A stretch of 64,000 bases of DNA from Streptomyces sp. NBC_00078 (GCF_026343335.1 NZ_JAPELX010000001.1:5952001-6016000), one strand, 5' to 3'. Shown: positions 33,850 to 43,271, numbered from the stretch's first letter. Numbers and translations are program-made. Notes: generated by a model not told the origin, from the sequence alone.

Positions 33850-34911
33850 GTGACCATCATCGACCCGACGGACGCCGTCCCGGCCCCGCGCCCGGGCGAC
33901 CCGGAGCGCACCGGCCCGCTACTCGAAGTGCGTGATCTACACGTCGAGTTCCAGACCCGTGAGGGAGTGGTCCGCGCCGTCAACGGCGTCAACTACTCCG
34001 TGAACTCCGGAGAGACCCTCGCCGTGCTCGGCGAGTCAGGCTCCGGCAAGTCCGTGACCGCGCAGGCGATCATGGGCATTCTCGACATGCCGCCGGCCCG
34101 CATCCCCCAGGGGGAGATCCGCTTCTACGGCCAGGACATGCTCAAGATGTCCGACGAGGAGCGGCGCAAGCTGCGTGGCGCCCGGATCGCGATGATCTTC
34201 CAGGACGCGCTGTCCTCGCTCAACCCCGTGCTCAGCGTGGGATACCAGCTGGGCGAGATGTTCCGCGTCCACCAGGGCCTGTCCAAGAAGCAGGCCAAGG
34301 CCAAGGCCATCGAGCTGATGGACCGGGTGAAGATCCCGGCAGCCGCGGCCCGGGTGAACGACTACCCGCACCAGTTCTCGGGCGGTATGCGCCAGCGCAT
34401 CATGATCGCGATGGCGCTCGCCCTGGAGCCCGACCTGATCATCGCCGACGAGCCCACGACGGCGCTCGACGTGACGGTGCAGGCCCAGGTGATGGACCTG
34501 CTCGCGGAGTTGCAGCGCGAGTACCAGATGGGGCTCATCCTGATCACCCACGACCTCGGTGTCGTGGCGGACGTCGCCGACAAGATCGCGGTGATGTACG
34601 CGGGGCGCATCGTGGAGACGGCGCCGGTGCACGAGCTGTACAAGCGCCCCGCGCACCCCTACACCCGCGGCCTGCTCGACTCGATCCCGCGTCTGGACCA
34701 GAAGGGCCAGGACCTCTACGCGATCAAGGGTCTGCCGCCCAACCTGCTGAAGGTGCCGAGCGGTTGTGCCTTCAACCCGCGGTGCGAGAAGGCGCAGGAC
34801 ATCTGCCGTGTCGACCGTCCGTTGCTGGTCCCGGTGAGTGAGCGGGACGGAACGGAACTGCCGGGCCGCGCCAGCGCGTGCCACTTCTGGAAGGAGACGA
34901 TCCATGGCTGA
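33850..34911 (+). CDS. Oligopeptide ABC transporter ATPase, DppD/OppD type (cluster 1)
   Basis: A 353-residue ATPase with a GTG start. Walker A is GESGSGKS, the signature is FSGGMRQRI, Walker B is LIIADEPTTALD and the switch His is in THDLGVV. The C-terminal oligopeptide-ATPase extension HPYTRGLLDSIPRLDQKGQD leads to a four-Cys pattern (CAFNPRCEKAQDIC and a later CHFW). In mycobacterial DppD such Cys bind a [4Fe-4S] cluster; that is inferred here. The stop overlaps the next start by eight bases. Confidence 0.94.
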   Translation: MTIIDPTDAVPAPRPGDPERTGPLLEVRDLHVEFQTREGVVRAVNGVNYSVNSGETLAVLGESGSGKSVTAQAIMGILDMPPARIPQGEIRFYGQDMLKMSDEERRKLRGARIAMIFQDALSSLNPVLSVGYQLGEMFRVHQGLSKKQAKAKAIELMDRVKIPAAAARVNDYPHQFSGGMRQRIMIAMALALEPDLIIADEPTTALDVTVQAQVMDLLAELQREYQMGLILITHDLGVVADVADKIAVMYAGRIVETAPVHELYKRPAHPYTRGLLDSIPRLDQKGQDLYAIKGLPPNLLKVPSGCAFNPRCEKAQDICRVDRPLLVPVSERDGTELPGRASACHFWKETIHG

Positions 34912-36052
34912 GTCGACCAAGACCGACGAGCCGACGGACGCGACGCCGAACGTCTCCGAGGTGGACGCCGTCGACGCGCGCTCGGAGGAGGAGGCGGTCG
35001 CCGCCCTCGACGCGCACGTGGAGCGCGGCGAGCCGATTCTTCAGGTCCGCAACCTGGTGAAGCACTTCCCGCTGACGATGGGCATCGTCATCAAGCGGCA
35101 GGTCGGCGCCGTGAAGGCCGTCGACGGCATCTCCTTCGACCTGTACCAGGGCGAGACGCTGGGCATCGTCGGCGAGTCCGGCTGCGGCAAGTCGACCGTG
35201 GCCAAGCTGCTGATGAGCCTGGAGCGGGCGACGTCCGGCGAGGTCTTCTACAAGGGCCAGGACATCACCAAGCTGTCCGGCAAGGCGCTCAAGGCCGTCC
35301 GCCGGAACATCCAGATGATCTTCCAGGACCCGTATACCTCGCTCAACCCCCGTATGACGGTGGGCGACATCATCGGGGAGCCCTTCGACATCCACCCCGA
35401 GGTGGCACCGAAGGGCGACCGGCGCCGCAAGGTGAAGGAGCTGCTGGACGTCGTCGGGCTCAACCCCGAGTACATCAACCGCTATCCGCACCAGTTCTCC
35501 GGCGGTCAGCGCCAGCGCATCGGCATCGCCCGCGGACTTGCCCTCAACCCCGAGGTCATCATCTGCGACGAGCCGGTGTCGGCGCTGGACGTGTCGGTGC
35601 AGGCGCAGGTCATCAACCTGATGGAGGGGCTGCAGGACGAGTTCAACCTGTCGTACATCTTCATCGCGCACGACCTGTCGATCGTCCGCCACATCTCGGA
35701 CCGTGTCGGTGTGATGTACCTCGGCAAGATGGCCGAGATCGGCACCGACGAGCAGATCTACGAGCACCCGACGCACCCCTACACCCAGGCGTTGCTGTCG
35801 GCTGTCCCGGTGCCCGACCCGGAGGCCCGCGAGCACCGCGAGCGGATCATCCTCACCGGCGATGTGCCGTCCCCGGCCAACCCGCCCTCGGGCTGCCGCT
35901 TCCGCACCCGTTGCTGGAAGGCACAGGACAAGTGCGCCGAGGAGATCCCGCTGCTGGCGATCCCGGAGCGCTTCAAGGGCGCCGACTCGCCGGCGGCCCA
36001 CGAATCGGCGTGCCACTTCGCCGAGGAGAAGGACGTCGTGGGCGCGGTGTGA
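34904..36052 (+). CDS. Oligopeptide ABC transporter ATPase, DppF/OppF type (cluster 1)
   Basis: A 382-residue ATPase. About 45 acidic residues precede the ABC domain. Walker A is GESGCGKS, the signature is FSGGQRQRI, Walker B is VIICDEPVSALD and the switch His is in AHDLSIV. The C-terminal extension is HPYTQALLSAVPVPDPEARE, with the Cys pattern CRFRTRCWKAQDKC and a later ACHFAE. It pairs with the gene before it to energise the permease. A long terminator follows. A broken copy of its 3' end is found at 43758-43910, including a similar terminator. Confidence 0.94.
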   Translation: MAESTKTDEPTDATPNVSEVDAVDARSEEEAVAALDAHVERGEPILQVRNLVKHFPLTMGIVIKRQVGAVKAVDGISFDLYQGETLGIVGESGCGKSTVAKLLMSLERATSGEVFYKGQDITKLSGKALKAVRRNIQMIFQDPYTSLNPRMTVGDIIGEPFDIHPEVAPKGDRRRKVKELLDVVGLNPEYINRYPHQFSGGQRQRIGIARGLALNPEVIICDEPVSALDVSVQAQVINLMEGLQDEFNLSYIFIAHDLSIVRHISDRVGVMYLGKMAEIGTDEQIYEHPTHPYTQALLSAVPVPDPEAREHRERIILTGDVPSPANPPSGCRFRTRCWKAQDKCAEEIPLLAIPERFKGADSPAAHESACHFAEEKDVVGAV

Positions 36053-36068
36053 CCTCCATGACGGAACT

Positions 36069-36101
36069 GGGTCCCGGCACCGCCAGGCGGTGCCGGGACC
36101 C
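36069..36101 (+). terminator. Terminator of the cluster 1 operon
   Basis: A 33-base inverted repeat beginning GGGTCCCGGCACCGCC and ending in its exact complement, with almost no spacer. GACTGTTTGG follows. Confidence 0.85.
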
Positions 36102-36127
36102 GACTGTTTGGAGTCACTCGAGTTGGA

Positions 36128-36679
36128 TCAGGCCCTGGACTTCAGGATGAAGGCGAATTCGGCGGTTCCACCGCACCATTGAGCCTCGGTCCCGACTGTA
36201 TTCACCTCGAAGTAGCGGCGAAATTGGATCTGCTTGTTGTTGAAGGTCACCGTCTTCTTGATGGGGTAAGTCTGGGTCGTGGACGTGCCACCCTTGACTT
36301 GGACGACGTACCGGCCGTCTGTTCCGTAGACGACCTTGTTGTTGCCGTTCACAAGGTTTATGCGACCGACGTTGACGCTCTTACCTGCGATAGGTGCCGT
36401 GTACTTCACGCTGAGCTGCTTGATGTAAGCACTGGACTTTGTCACCTTGCCGAGGCTCCACGTGGCCGTCGCGGTGAACTGATTCCCCTTCTTGCAAGTC
36501 GCCTGCCCTGCAGCGTCGATGCTCAGTTGCCCGCTCTTGTAGCTATGAGCTGTAGAAGTGCGCTTGGCGGTGGTGGTCGTTGCAAGTTTGGTCGTGGCCG
36601 ACGCCTGTCCGACGAAGACCAACAGCGTCGTCGCAGTGGCTGCAGAAGTGACGATCAGACCCCGTGAGTGCGTCTTCAA
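36128..36679 (-). CDS. Secreted protein of unknown function, AT-richer than its neighbours
   Basis: A TTG start at 36679 after GAGGGG gives 183 residues. The signal peptide is KTHSRGLIVTSAATATTLLV, then FVGQASA with probable cleavage before TTKLAT. The mature protein is rich in Thr, Lys, Val and aromatic residues (beta-rich) and has two Cys: CKKGNQFTATATWSLGKV and QWCGGTAEFAF. The DNA is clearly less GC-rich, with unusual codons such as AAA and TTA-like choices rare in this genome, suggesting recent acquisition. A longer frame to 36775 lacks a signal peptide. It converges with cluster 1. No family recognised. Confidence 0.65.
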   Translation of the reverse strand: MKTHSRGLIVTSAATATTLLVFVGQASATTKLATTTTAKRTSTAHSYKSGQLSIDAAGQATCKKGNQFTATATWSLGKVTKSSAYIKQLSVKYTAPIAGKSVNVGRINLVNGNNKVVYGTDGRYVVQVKGGTSTTQTYPIKKTVTFNNKQIQFRRYFEVNTVGTEAQWCGGTAEFAFILKSRA

Positions 36680-37131
36680 GTTTTTCCCCTCGTTTTTTGG
36701 TCGATTGTCAGCTTCATTTGCTTGATGTGCCGACGTACGAATGCTATGCGAGTGGATAATTGGACTGCAAGACATTTGATCAAGGTTTGAGGTGCCGCAC
36801 GGCGAAAGGCTCTCGATGCTTTGCCCGTACTGTCGGGGAGCATTGCGGGGGCTGTTCCGGGTTTGTGTCCATGCTGTGTTCGAGAGACGGTGCGAGTTAT
36901 TTCAGGACCACATTGAACTCTGGGTCCCCGACCTGCCCTGCGACACCACAGAATGAGCCCCCGCCAACCTCATTTCCGCTGGTCAACGGGGCTGGTGTGC
37001 TGTCTCGGTGAGGTGCTCGCGCTGGTCCGGCCGGAGATCGTTAGCACGTGATCGTCTGCCATGGGCGGCTTCTGGCGTTCGCGGACCGGGACAGCGGACC
37101 GCTGCGTAGCCTCCCGGCGGGAGGGATACGC

Positions 37132-37614
<483 letters not shown>

Positions 37615-37623
37615 CCGGCCGGC

Positions 37624-38520
37624 ATGGCGGCGGACCGGCCGATTCCTGCCGTAACAAGAGGACCCCCGGCGGAAGTTGGGGTGTTTGTGAAGACAACCAG
37701 CCCCGCCGAGGACCCTCAGCATGCTGTCTACCAGGTTCAGCTTCCCGTGTCGAAGCGGACTCTCGACCTCGTCGGCAATCTGATACGCCGCGAACGCAAC
37801 CGGCTGGGCACCCGGTGGCGCAAGGCCGAGCCCGGCACCCAGGCCCTGATCGTGCTCGCCGTCCTCCGCCACGACCAGCGCCTTTCCGACATGGCCGGCG
37901 GCAACCAGATCTCCGCCTCCACCGTGCGCCGCTGGGTGCAGGAGGTCCTGCGCCTGCTCGCCGCCCGCGCCCCGCGCCTGGACCGAGCTCTGAAGGAGAT
38001 CGCCAAGAAGGGAGGAGTCGTCGTCCTGCTCGACGGCACCCTGATCCGCACCCGACGCCGCACCGGGACGGAGAACCGCAAGAACTACAGCGGGAAACAT
38101 AAGGCCCATGGCCTGCTGTTTCTCGCGCTGACCGACGAGAAGGGCAACCTGATCTGGATCTCCTCGGCCCGGCCCGGCCGGTCCAGCGAGATCACCACCG
38201 CCCGCCACGACAAACTCACCAAGCATCTCCGCGAGGCCGGCCTCGGCGCCCTGGCCGACCTCGGGTTCGTCGGCCTGGACGACGAACCCGACGACCACCC
38301 CGTGATCATCACCGGCCGCAAGGCCACCCGGAACCACAAGCTCACCGACGCGGAGAAAGAGGCGAACCGCCTGCTCAGCCGCGAACGCGCCGCTGTCGAG
38401 CATGGCTTCGCGAACTTGAAATCCTGGCGCATCTTCACCAAGGTCCGCATGAACACCCGCCACGCGACCACCCTCCTGCGGGCCCTGCTCATCCTCGCGA
38501 ACACCGAGGTCCAGAGGTGA
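37624..38520 (+). CDS. Transposase, IS5-like (HTH_Tnp_4 / DDE_Tnp_4)
   Basis: Up to 298 residues from ATG 37624; GTG at 37681 or 37687 are alternative starts because the conserved part begins near VYQVQLPVSKRTLDL. An N-terminal helix-turn-helix (GGNQISASTVRRWVQEVLRL) precedes a DDE nuclease fold: the first Asp is in VVVLLDGTLI, the second in ADLGFVGLDD and the Glu in ERAAVEHGFANLKSWRI. It seems full length, so the element may have been active until the IS4 insertion landed four bases past its stop codon. Confidence 0.85.
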   Translation: MAADRPIPAVTRGPPAEVGVFVKTTSPAEDPQHAVYQVQLPVSKRTLDLVGNLIRRERNRLGTRWRKAEPGTQALIVLAVLRHDQRLSDMAGGNQISASTVRRWVQEVLRLLAARAPRLDRALKEIAKKGGVVVLLDGTLIRTRRRTGTENRKNYSGKHKAHGLLFLALTDEKGNLIWISSARPGRSSEITTARHDKLTKHLREAGLGALADLGFVGLDDEPDDHPVIITGRKATRNHKLTDAEKEANRLLSRERAAVEHGFANLKSWRIFTKVRMNTRHATTLLRALLILANTEVQR

Positions 38521-38531
38521 CCGACGATCTC

Positions 38532-40285
38532 CCAATGCCTCGAAGTTAGGGGCTTGAGGTCGCCGTCAAGGTCTCCGGGAGGGTGATCTTGTAGGTGCTG
38601 GGGGCGGTGCGGGTCAAGCGGCCGGCTCGGGTCCAGTAACCGAGTTGTGTGCTCAGGCTGTTGAAGGGTTTCCGTCCGGTGATGCCGAGTGCGTGAGCGA
38701 TCTCCTTGGCCTGCCAGGTGCGGTGGGCGTCGGCGGCCATGATCTGGGAGACCTGTGTCCAGCGGTCCGGTCTCCCTGGCGCTCGCGTCCGGGCCGGCGC
38801 GAGGGCCGGTGGCCGGACGGACAGCGTGAGGGCGGTGATCGGGGTGCTGGCGAGGGGCCGGCCATCATGGTTCCAGGTGTGATAGCGGGAGATGCCGCGC
38901 TTGACGATGCGGGCGGAGATCCGGGGGCGGCGGGCCGGCAGGGGATGGTGCAGGACGGTGGCGCCGATGTGTCCAGTCAGGTCCGGGCGGCCGTCGGGGC
39001 CGGGGAACGGGATGATGCCGTGGGCACGGATGACGGTGTCGCGGGCGGCTTCGAGGGCGATGGTGAAGCCGGCCCGGTCGGGGTCCATGGCGCCCTGGGC
39101 CTCGACGGCGGTGACCATGACCGAGCGCAGAGCCTGGTAGAGCACGAGCAGCCCCCAGAGTTCCTGGGTGATGCCCGCGGGGTCCTTCGAGCGCAGGACA
39201 CGCCCTTTGAGTAAGGTGTGGCGCAGGGCGAGAAAGGCGCATTCGACTTCCCACCGCTCGTGGTAGAGCTTGATCAGCGCGGTTGCGGGGTCGGTGCGGT
39301 GGTCGGTCAGGGTGGTGAGCAGCCGGTAGGTGCCGGTGGTGCGGCTGCCGTCGGCGGCGTGCACGATGATGTCCGCTTCGATCACGCGGACGGCCAGGTC
39401 ACCGAGCCGGGTCAGGTAGGAGCCGTCGGGGAGCAGGGCCAGGACCGGCGGGCGTCGCCTGGACGAGCTGCGGACGAGGAACTGGGCGCCCCGCGCGGCG
39501 ACGTCGCAGAGCAGGCCGTTGCTGTCGAAGGCCCGGTCGGCCAGGACGAGCATGCTCTCGGTGAGGCGTCCCACCAGTTGCCGGGCGTAGGCGAGTTCGC
39601 CCTCGGCAGCGGGCCCGAAGACCGCACCGATCAAGCCTCGGGTCCCCGTCTCGCACAGTGCCATCAGCATCACCCGGGGATAGCTGTTGTCCCCGAACCG
39701 GCTGGCGATCCGGCCCAGCCAGGAGCGGTTGCGCTCATGGTCGGGGGCCGAGAGGCTGCTGCAGCCGTCGAAGGCCACGGTCCGCCAGCGCCGGTAGCAC
39801 ACCCCAGGGGTGGAGGGCTGCCCGAGCGGCCCGGCCAGCACCTCGAACAGCCGCTCCAGCGGAGCGGACCCCAAGCGGCGCCGCAGGTCGCGCAAGCCCT
39901 TCTCCGACGGCCGTGGCGTCGTGCTGTCCAGGCCCACGATCAGCTTCTCCCAGACCAGCCGGGACCCCAGATGCTCGAACAGACCCAGCGTCAGTACGAA
40001 GTACACCCCCACCCGTGACGGCAGATTACGCAGCCGGCGCTCACGCGTACGGGTCTCCTCCAGCACCGCGTCCACCAACTCGACCGGTACAACCTGTGTC
40101 AACTCCCCTATATGACCTGGGGCGAAGACATCGACAACGGCTGGAACACCAGCCATGACACACTTGGACACGCGGGGCCTCTGCTTCGGGAAGATCTTGG
40201 TCGATCCCCTGAACAGCAGAGGCCCCGCCTCTATGCCCCCACTCCCGTTGACAACGTCGCCGAGCCCCTAACTTCGAGGCATTGG
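38532..40285 (-). mobile_element. IS4-family insertion sequence with perfect ends and target duplication
   Basis: Perfect 23-bp terminal inverted repeats lie at 38532-38554 (beginning CCAATGCCTCGAAG) and 40263-40285. They are flanked by an exact 8-bp duplication ACGATCTC at 38524-38531 and 40286-40293. Total length is 1754 bases with one transposase gene. The perfect ends and duplication indicate a recent, probably still mobile, copy. It interrupts the 3' flank of the IS5-like transposase. Confidence 0.92.
38546..40171 (-). CDS. IS4-family transposase
   Basis: A 541-residue transposase with a GTG start (ATG at 40156 is an alternative). The N-terminal IS4 domain reads FVLTLGLFEHLGSRLVWEKL. 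The catalytic residues are Asp in VAFDGCSSL, Asp in VLADRAFDSNG and the YREK-type motif in LYHERWEVECAFLALRHTLL. A helix-turn-helix-like tail (MAADAHRTWQAKEIAHALGI) follows. The frame is intact and fills the element. Confidence 0.92.
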   Translation of the reverse strand: MSKCVMAGVPAVVDVFAPGHIGELTQVVPVELVDAVLEETRTRERRLRNLPSRVGVYFVLTLGLFEHLGSRLVWEKLIVGLDSTTPRPSEKGLRDLRRRLGSAPLERLFEVLAGPLGQPSTPGVCYRRWRTVAFDGCSSLSAPDHERNRSWLGRIASRFGDNSYPRVMLMALCETGTRGLIGAVFGPAAEGELAYARQLVGRLTESMLVLADRAFDSNGLLCDVAARGAQFLVRSSSRRRPPVLALLPDGSYLTRLGDLAVRVIEADIIVHAADGSRTTGTYRLLTTLTDHRTDPATALIKLYHERWEVECAFLALRHTLLKGRVLRSKDPAGITQELWGLLVLYQALRSVMVTAVEAQGAMDPDRAGFTIALEAARDTVIRAHGIIPFPGPDGRPDLTGHIGATVLHHPLPARRPRISARIVKRGISRYHTWNHDGRPLASTPITALTLSVRPPALAPARTRAPGRPDRWTQVSQIMAADAHRTWQAKEIAHALGITGRKPFNSLSTQLGYWTRAGRLTRTAPSTYKITLPETLTATSSP

Positions 40286-40485
40286 ACGATCTCCCCGGAA
40301 CGATCACGCTCTCGACCGGGGCGAGTACGTCACTCAAGCCCCACACCAGCCCCCTGACCTGCGAAATCAGGATGAAACTCTCTCAATGGGGCTGGCTCCT
40401 CGGCTATCGGTCGTACCATGAGGGAGAGCATGGGCGCAGCTGGTGTCTGGATGGCAGGCGCCCCGTCGACGAGGTATCACTTCAG

Positions 40486-40655
40486 AACTTCGACGGGTTC
40501 GAGGTCGAGTTGGTGGCCCGGGAGGTCAGGTAGCGAGCCGAGCCCGCGCCCAGTGACACGCCACCTGCCCCCCCCGCCGCCCTCGTCCAGCACCTCCAGG
40601 TCCTCGTTGCGGCACGCCTCCGCCACTCCCGCCGGCTCCGCCTCTCCGCCCACCA
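40486..40655. pseudogene. Two gene scraps: VOC protein tail (+) and oligopeptide ATPase tail (-)
   Basis: On the plus strand, NFDGFEVELVAREVR and a stop (40486-40533) match the end of VOC/glyoxalase-like proteins. On the minus strand (about 40540-40655), GGEAEPAGVAEACRNEDLEV followed by LDEGGGGGRWRVTGRGLG matches the C-terminus of the peptide-transporter ATPase at 44711, degraded in its last part. Neither has a start. The same two families recur as larger remnants at 42057 and 43522, so this block has been duplicated and eroded. Confidence 0.6.
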
Positions 40656-40762
40656 GCCCGCGTGCGGTCGGTCGCCATGGTGACCGGTGCATCGATCAAC
40701 TCGTCGTCCGGAAGACGATGAGCACAGGCGCCTTCATCTTCACCGGAACCGGTCAGGCCAGG

Positions 40763-41428
40763 TCAGTTTCCCTGCGTCCCGCCGGATTCCTTCACCACCG
40801 AGAGCCATCGGTCGCCGTACTCGACAACGATCCGCGCCTGGCGGTGGTCAATGGTGCCCGTGTACCTGTCGACGGTTTGGCCCTCGGGGCCCGTGGAGGC
40901 ACCCTGTGACGTTAGGCCGCAGCCGGAGAGCGCCTCGCGCAAGCCCGAGAGGGTGGTGGAGAGATCGCTGGGGCCGTCGTATTCGGTGTACCTGTGACTT
41001 GCCTTGGCTCCCCGGTCTCCCTGGAAGTACCTGTCGTAGCTCCACCCGCTCGACCGCTGCAGAACCTGGTCCACCGTCGAGCAACCTCCAACCGGCCCGA
41101 GGGCCGGGCCATTGCTCTCATGCCAGTGCCACTGCCCGTACAGAGGCAGCGCCTTGGGCGTCTTCAGATCCACCACCCCGTTCTTCTTGTACGGCGTGTT
41201 TCCCACCTCGGCCGACTGCGAGGCGGTCGGCGCCTTCGCCGGACGCGTCTCCTGCGCATCGTTCCCCGGCAGGACGGCCAAGGTCACCGCCCCCGCCACA
41301 GCAACAACGGCCATGGCCACGGCGCCGGACCGCCGACGGGCGAGCCGCCGGTCACCCCGAGCGCGCAGCTGAGCCGCGGACGGCATGCGCACCGTGACCT
41401 CGTCCAACAGTTCCTCGACCTCAGCCAT
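40763..41428 (-). CDS. Single-pass membrane protein paired with the ECF sigma factor
   Basis: A 221-residue protein. ATG at 41428 overlaps the sigma-factor stop by eight bases. Residues 1-45 are cytoplasmic (VEELLDEVTVRMPSAAQLRA), one membrane helix follows (GAVAMAVVAVAGAVTLAVLP), and the rest is exported with two Cys (GPVGGCSTVDQ and LSGCGLTSQG). The layout, order and coupling fit an anti-sigma or sensor partner for the SigE-family sigma factor, but there is no zinc-binding anti-sigma motif. Confidence 0.7.
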   Translation of the reverse strand: MAEVEELLDEVTVRMPSAAQLRARGDRRLARRRSGAVAMAVVAVAGAVTLAVLPGNDAQETRPAKAPTASQSAEVGNTPYKKNGVVDLKTPKALPLYGQWHWHESNGPALGPVGGCSTVDQVLQRSSGWSYDRYFQGDRGAKASHRYTEYDGPSDLSTTLSGLREALSGCGLTSQGASTGPEGQTVDRYTGTIDHRQARIVVEYGDRWLSVVKESGGTQGN

Positions 41429-41939
41429 GACTGGCCACCCCCTCGGCGATGAAAGTGGAATCGCTCTCGGCGAGCCTCTCGCCGAGGATCTTGCGGGCAC
41501 GGCTGAGCCGGGCACGTACGGCACCATTGGAGGCGCCGACCTCCCGTGCGACCTGCTCCACCGGCAGGTCGAGGAGATGGTGCAGGACGACTGCCTGCCG
41601 CTGGTCGGGGGTCAGTTCGCGCAGTGCGGCCACCAACGCCACACGGTCGCCCGAGAGTTCGGGCACATCCGTCTGCGGGCCGTGCCGGAAGTGCGCGCGC
41701 AGCCGCCCCTTGGTCCGCCGCCAGGTGCTGATCGCCAGCCGCATCGCCACCGTGCGCACCCACGGCAGTGGATCACCCTCCCGCGTGAGCTTCGCCCAGC
41801 GCTGCCATGCGCGTACGTATGCCTCCTGCACCGCGTCCTCCGCCTCCCCCAGGTCACCGGTCATCGCATAGACCACGGCAACCATGCGTTTGGCGGTGGC
41901 GGAGTAGAACGCATCGAATTCCTCCGGCTGCGCCAGCAT
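41421..41939 (-). CDS. ECF RNA polymerase sigma factor, SigE family
   Basis: 172 residues from ATG 41939 after a GGGGGACGGGG stretch; an earlier start at 41999 is possible. Region 2 is FDAFYSATAKRMVAVVYAMT followed by DLGEAEDAVQEAYVRAWQRW. Region 4 is LRELTPDQRQAVVLHHLLDL followed by PVEQVAREVGASNGAVRARL. It directs RNA polymerase to its regulon in response to an envelope signal passed by the overlapping membrane-protein gene. The pair sits in the accessory region, so its regulon may be strain-specific. Confidence 0.88.
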   Translation of the reverse strand: MLAQPEEFDAFYSATAKRMVAVVYAMTGDLGEAEDAVQEAYVRAWQRWAKLTREGDPLPWVRTVAMRLAISTWRRTKGRLRAHFRHGPQTDVPELSGDRVALVAALRELTPDQRQAVVLHHLLDLPVEQVAREVGASNGAVRARLSRARKILGERLAESDSTFIAEGVASHG

Positions 41940-42056
41940 CCCCGTCCCCCGTCTGTCGAGCACGTACCCGTGCTGCCTGCTTGCTTCTGCCTTGAACACG
42001 CTCGGGGCCGGTGGGATGTTACGCGGAATCCGAACGCATCTGAGTCCGCGTTCGGC

Positions 42057-42450
42057 TCACAGGCTCGCCGTGACCAGCTCCACCTCGAACCCATCCGTTT
42101 TCTCCAGGTACGTGGCGCAGCGGTCAAGGCCGTCGGCGTGTGGGTGGTGATCCGGGAACGGGACGGTCCAGCCGTGTGCGGGGGCCTGCGCCACCAGAGC
42201 GTCGAGTTCCATGCGGCCACCAGGGGCGTGGAACGCCAGACGATTCAACCCGGCCTCATCGGGTCGTAGCGCTCACCACCGGCAGCGCCGGTGACTGCTC
42301 CACGACGATGTACGTGGCCCCCTGCCACCAGCTGTGTCCCTCCGCCCGGCTCTGGTACGTCACGTATCAGAACCGGGCCGGCAACCATCCCCGCCCCTCG
42401 GCCGCCTCCCCGAATCGGGGCACCCACAGCTCGACGTAATGCAGTAACTC
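42057..42450 (-). pseudogene. VOC-family (glyoxalase/bleomycin-resistance-like) protein, frameshifted
   Basis: Three minus-strand frames must be joined to restore the protein: LLHYVELWVPRFGEAAEG, then TYQSRAEGHSWWQGATYIVV with EQSPALPVV, then ERYDPMRPG, then LNRLAFHAPGGRMELDALVA to DGFEVELVTASL. Part of the first beta-alpha unit is also missing. The order of pieces matches a small VOC dioxygenase-fold protein of ~135 residues. It is inactive as it stands. Confidence 0.65.
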
Positions 42451-42584
42451 CCGTACTGATCCCGCCACTTGAAAGGCCCGATCCTGTCCCGCATCTCCCC
42501 AAGGGAACGAGGGTCCGTGCCTCCCCAGGGATGGACCCTCGGCGCTTTTCTCTCGGGTTCACGAGCACGCGCGGATCATGGTGC

Positions 42585-42965
42585 TCATGGGCTGAGGTCG
42601 AGGACCCGCACCGGGCGCCCCTTCCATGTCTCGGGGGTGATCGTGACGATGACAGCCCCGTCCGGCCGCTCGGGCGTCGGCCGGGCGACGTGCTCGACAT
42701 GTGCTGCGGCCCAGGTGGCGTCACGGGCGACAGCGAGCGCGGCGGACAGATCCAGGTCGAGGACGATGACATTGGGCAGTGCGACGATGTGCTCGGCCGT
42801 ACCGGACCGTGTCCGGTCGGCCTCCACCAGCGCGCAGGTCGGCGCGTACAGAAACCAACCCTGAGTTGCGTGCGCGCGATGGATCAAGCGCGAGGCCAGA
42901 ACGTTGCCTGATCCGGCGGCGACCATGGCCGTGTCGTCGAGGATCACGTGGAGAACATTGGTCAC
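42585..42965 (-). CDS. PIN-like toxin of a second toxin-antitoxin pair
   Basis: A 126-residue protein. The start overlaps the antitoxin stop by four bases. A PIN-like core is visible: VILDDTAM (Asp10/11) and CALVEADRT (Glu48). The third and fourth acidic positions seem to be missing, the equivalent stretch reading AHVEHVARPTPERPDGAVIV. It still ends in a beta strand (TWKGRPVRVLDLSP), the same end as the toxin at 44011 (VRVVDLNR), so the two belong to one family. Catalytic activity is uncertain; it may be an atypical RNase or a binding protein. Confidence 0.7.
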   Translation of the reverse strand: MTNVLHVILDDTAMVAAGSGNVLASRLIHRAHATQGWFLYAPTCALVEADRTRSGTAEHIVALPNVIVLDLDLSAALAVARDATWAAAHVEHVARPTPERPDGAVIVTITPETWKGRPVRVLDLSP

Positions 42966-43219
42966 GGGGCGGCCGCCTCAGCCAGTCGGCGATCGAGCTC
43001 CGCGTCCAAGCCTGCCTGTTCATCGGCGTCGGGGTCGTAGCCATTCCAGTCCTGCAGTACGGCACGAGCGCGTTCGGCACGTTCGGCACGTTCGGCCGGA
43101 GTGAGCAGCGAGTCCGCGAGCCGGGCCAGGTAGGAACGCAGCGACAACCCCTCGCCGGCCGCTATTTCGGCAAGCCGGTCACGGGCCTCGGCAGGGATAC
43201 GGATGTTGGCGTCGGGCAT
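42962..43219 (-). CDS. Ribbon-helix-helix antitoxin of the second pair
   Basis: An 85-residue protein from ATG 43219 preceded by GGAGTCTCACC. MPDANIRIPAEARDRLAEIA, then EGLSLRSYLARLADSL, is a ribbon-helix-helix unit. A 9-bp repeat CGTTCGGCA in the DNA gives RAERAERAER, and the C-terminus is acidic (YDPDADEQAGLDAELDRRL). It overlaps the toxin by four bases. A perfect inverted repeat upstream (43250-43271) is the likely operator. Confidence 0.78.
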   Translation of the reverse strand: MPDANIRIPAEARDRLAEIAAGEGLSLRSYLARLADSLLTPAERAERAERARAVLQDWNGYDPDADEQAGLDAELDRRLAEAAAP

Positions 43220-43249
43220 GGTGAGACTCCTTTCACTCACCCGCAGGAT

Positions 43250-43271
43250 ACGGGTACGCACCCGTACCCGT
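43250..43271 (-). promoter_or_regulatory. Perfect 9-bp inverted repeat, probable operator of the second TA pair
   Basis: ACGGGTACG at 43250-43258 and CGTACCCGT at 43263-43271 with a 4-base spacer, 31 bases upstream of the antitoxin start. The inner CGTAC steps are repeated just outside. RHH antitoxins bind such short dyads. Confidence 0.6.

Noticed and set aside
40218..40262. Possible extra IS fragment beside the IS4 right end
   Set aside because: It lies wholly inside the IS4 element between the transposase start and the inverted repeat, so it is simply the element's 5' non-coding part.
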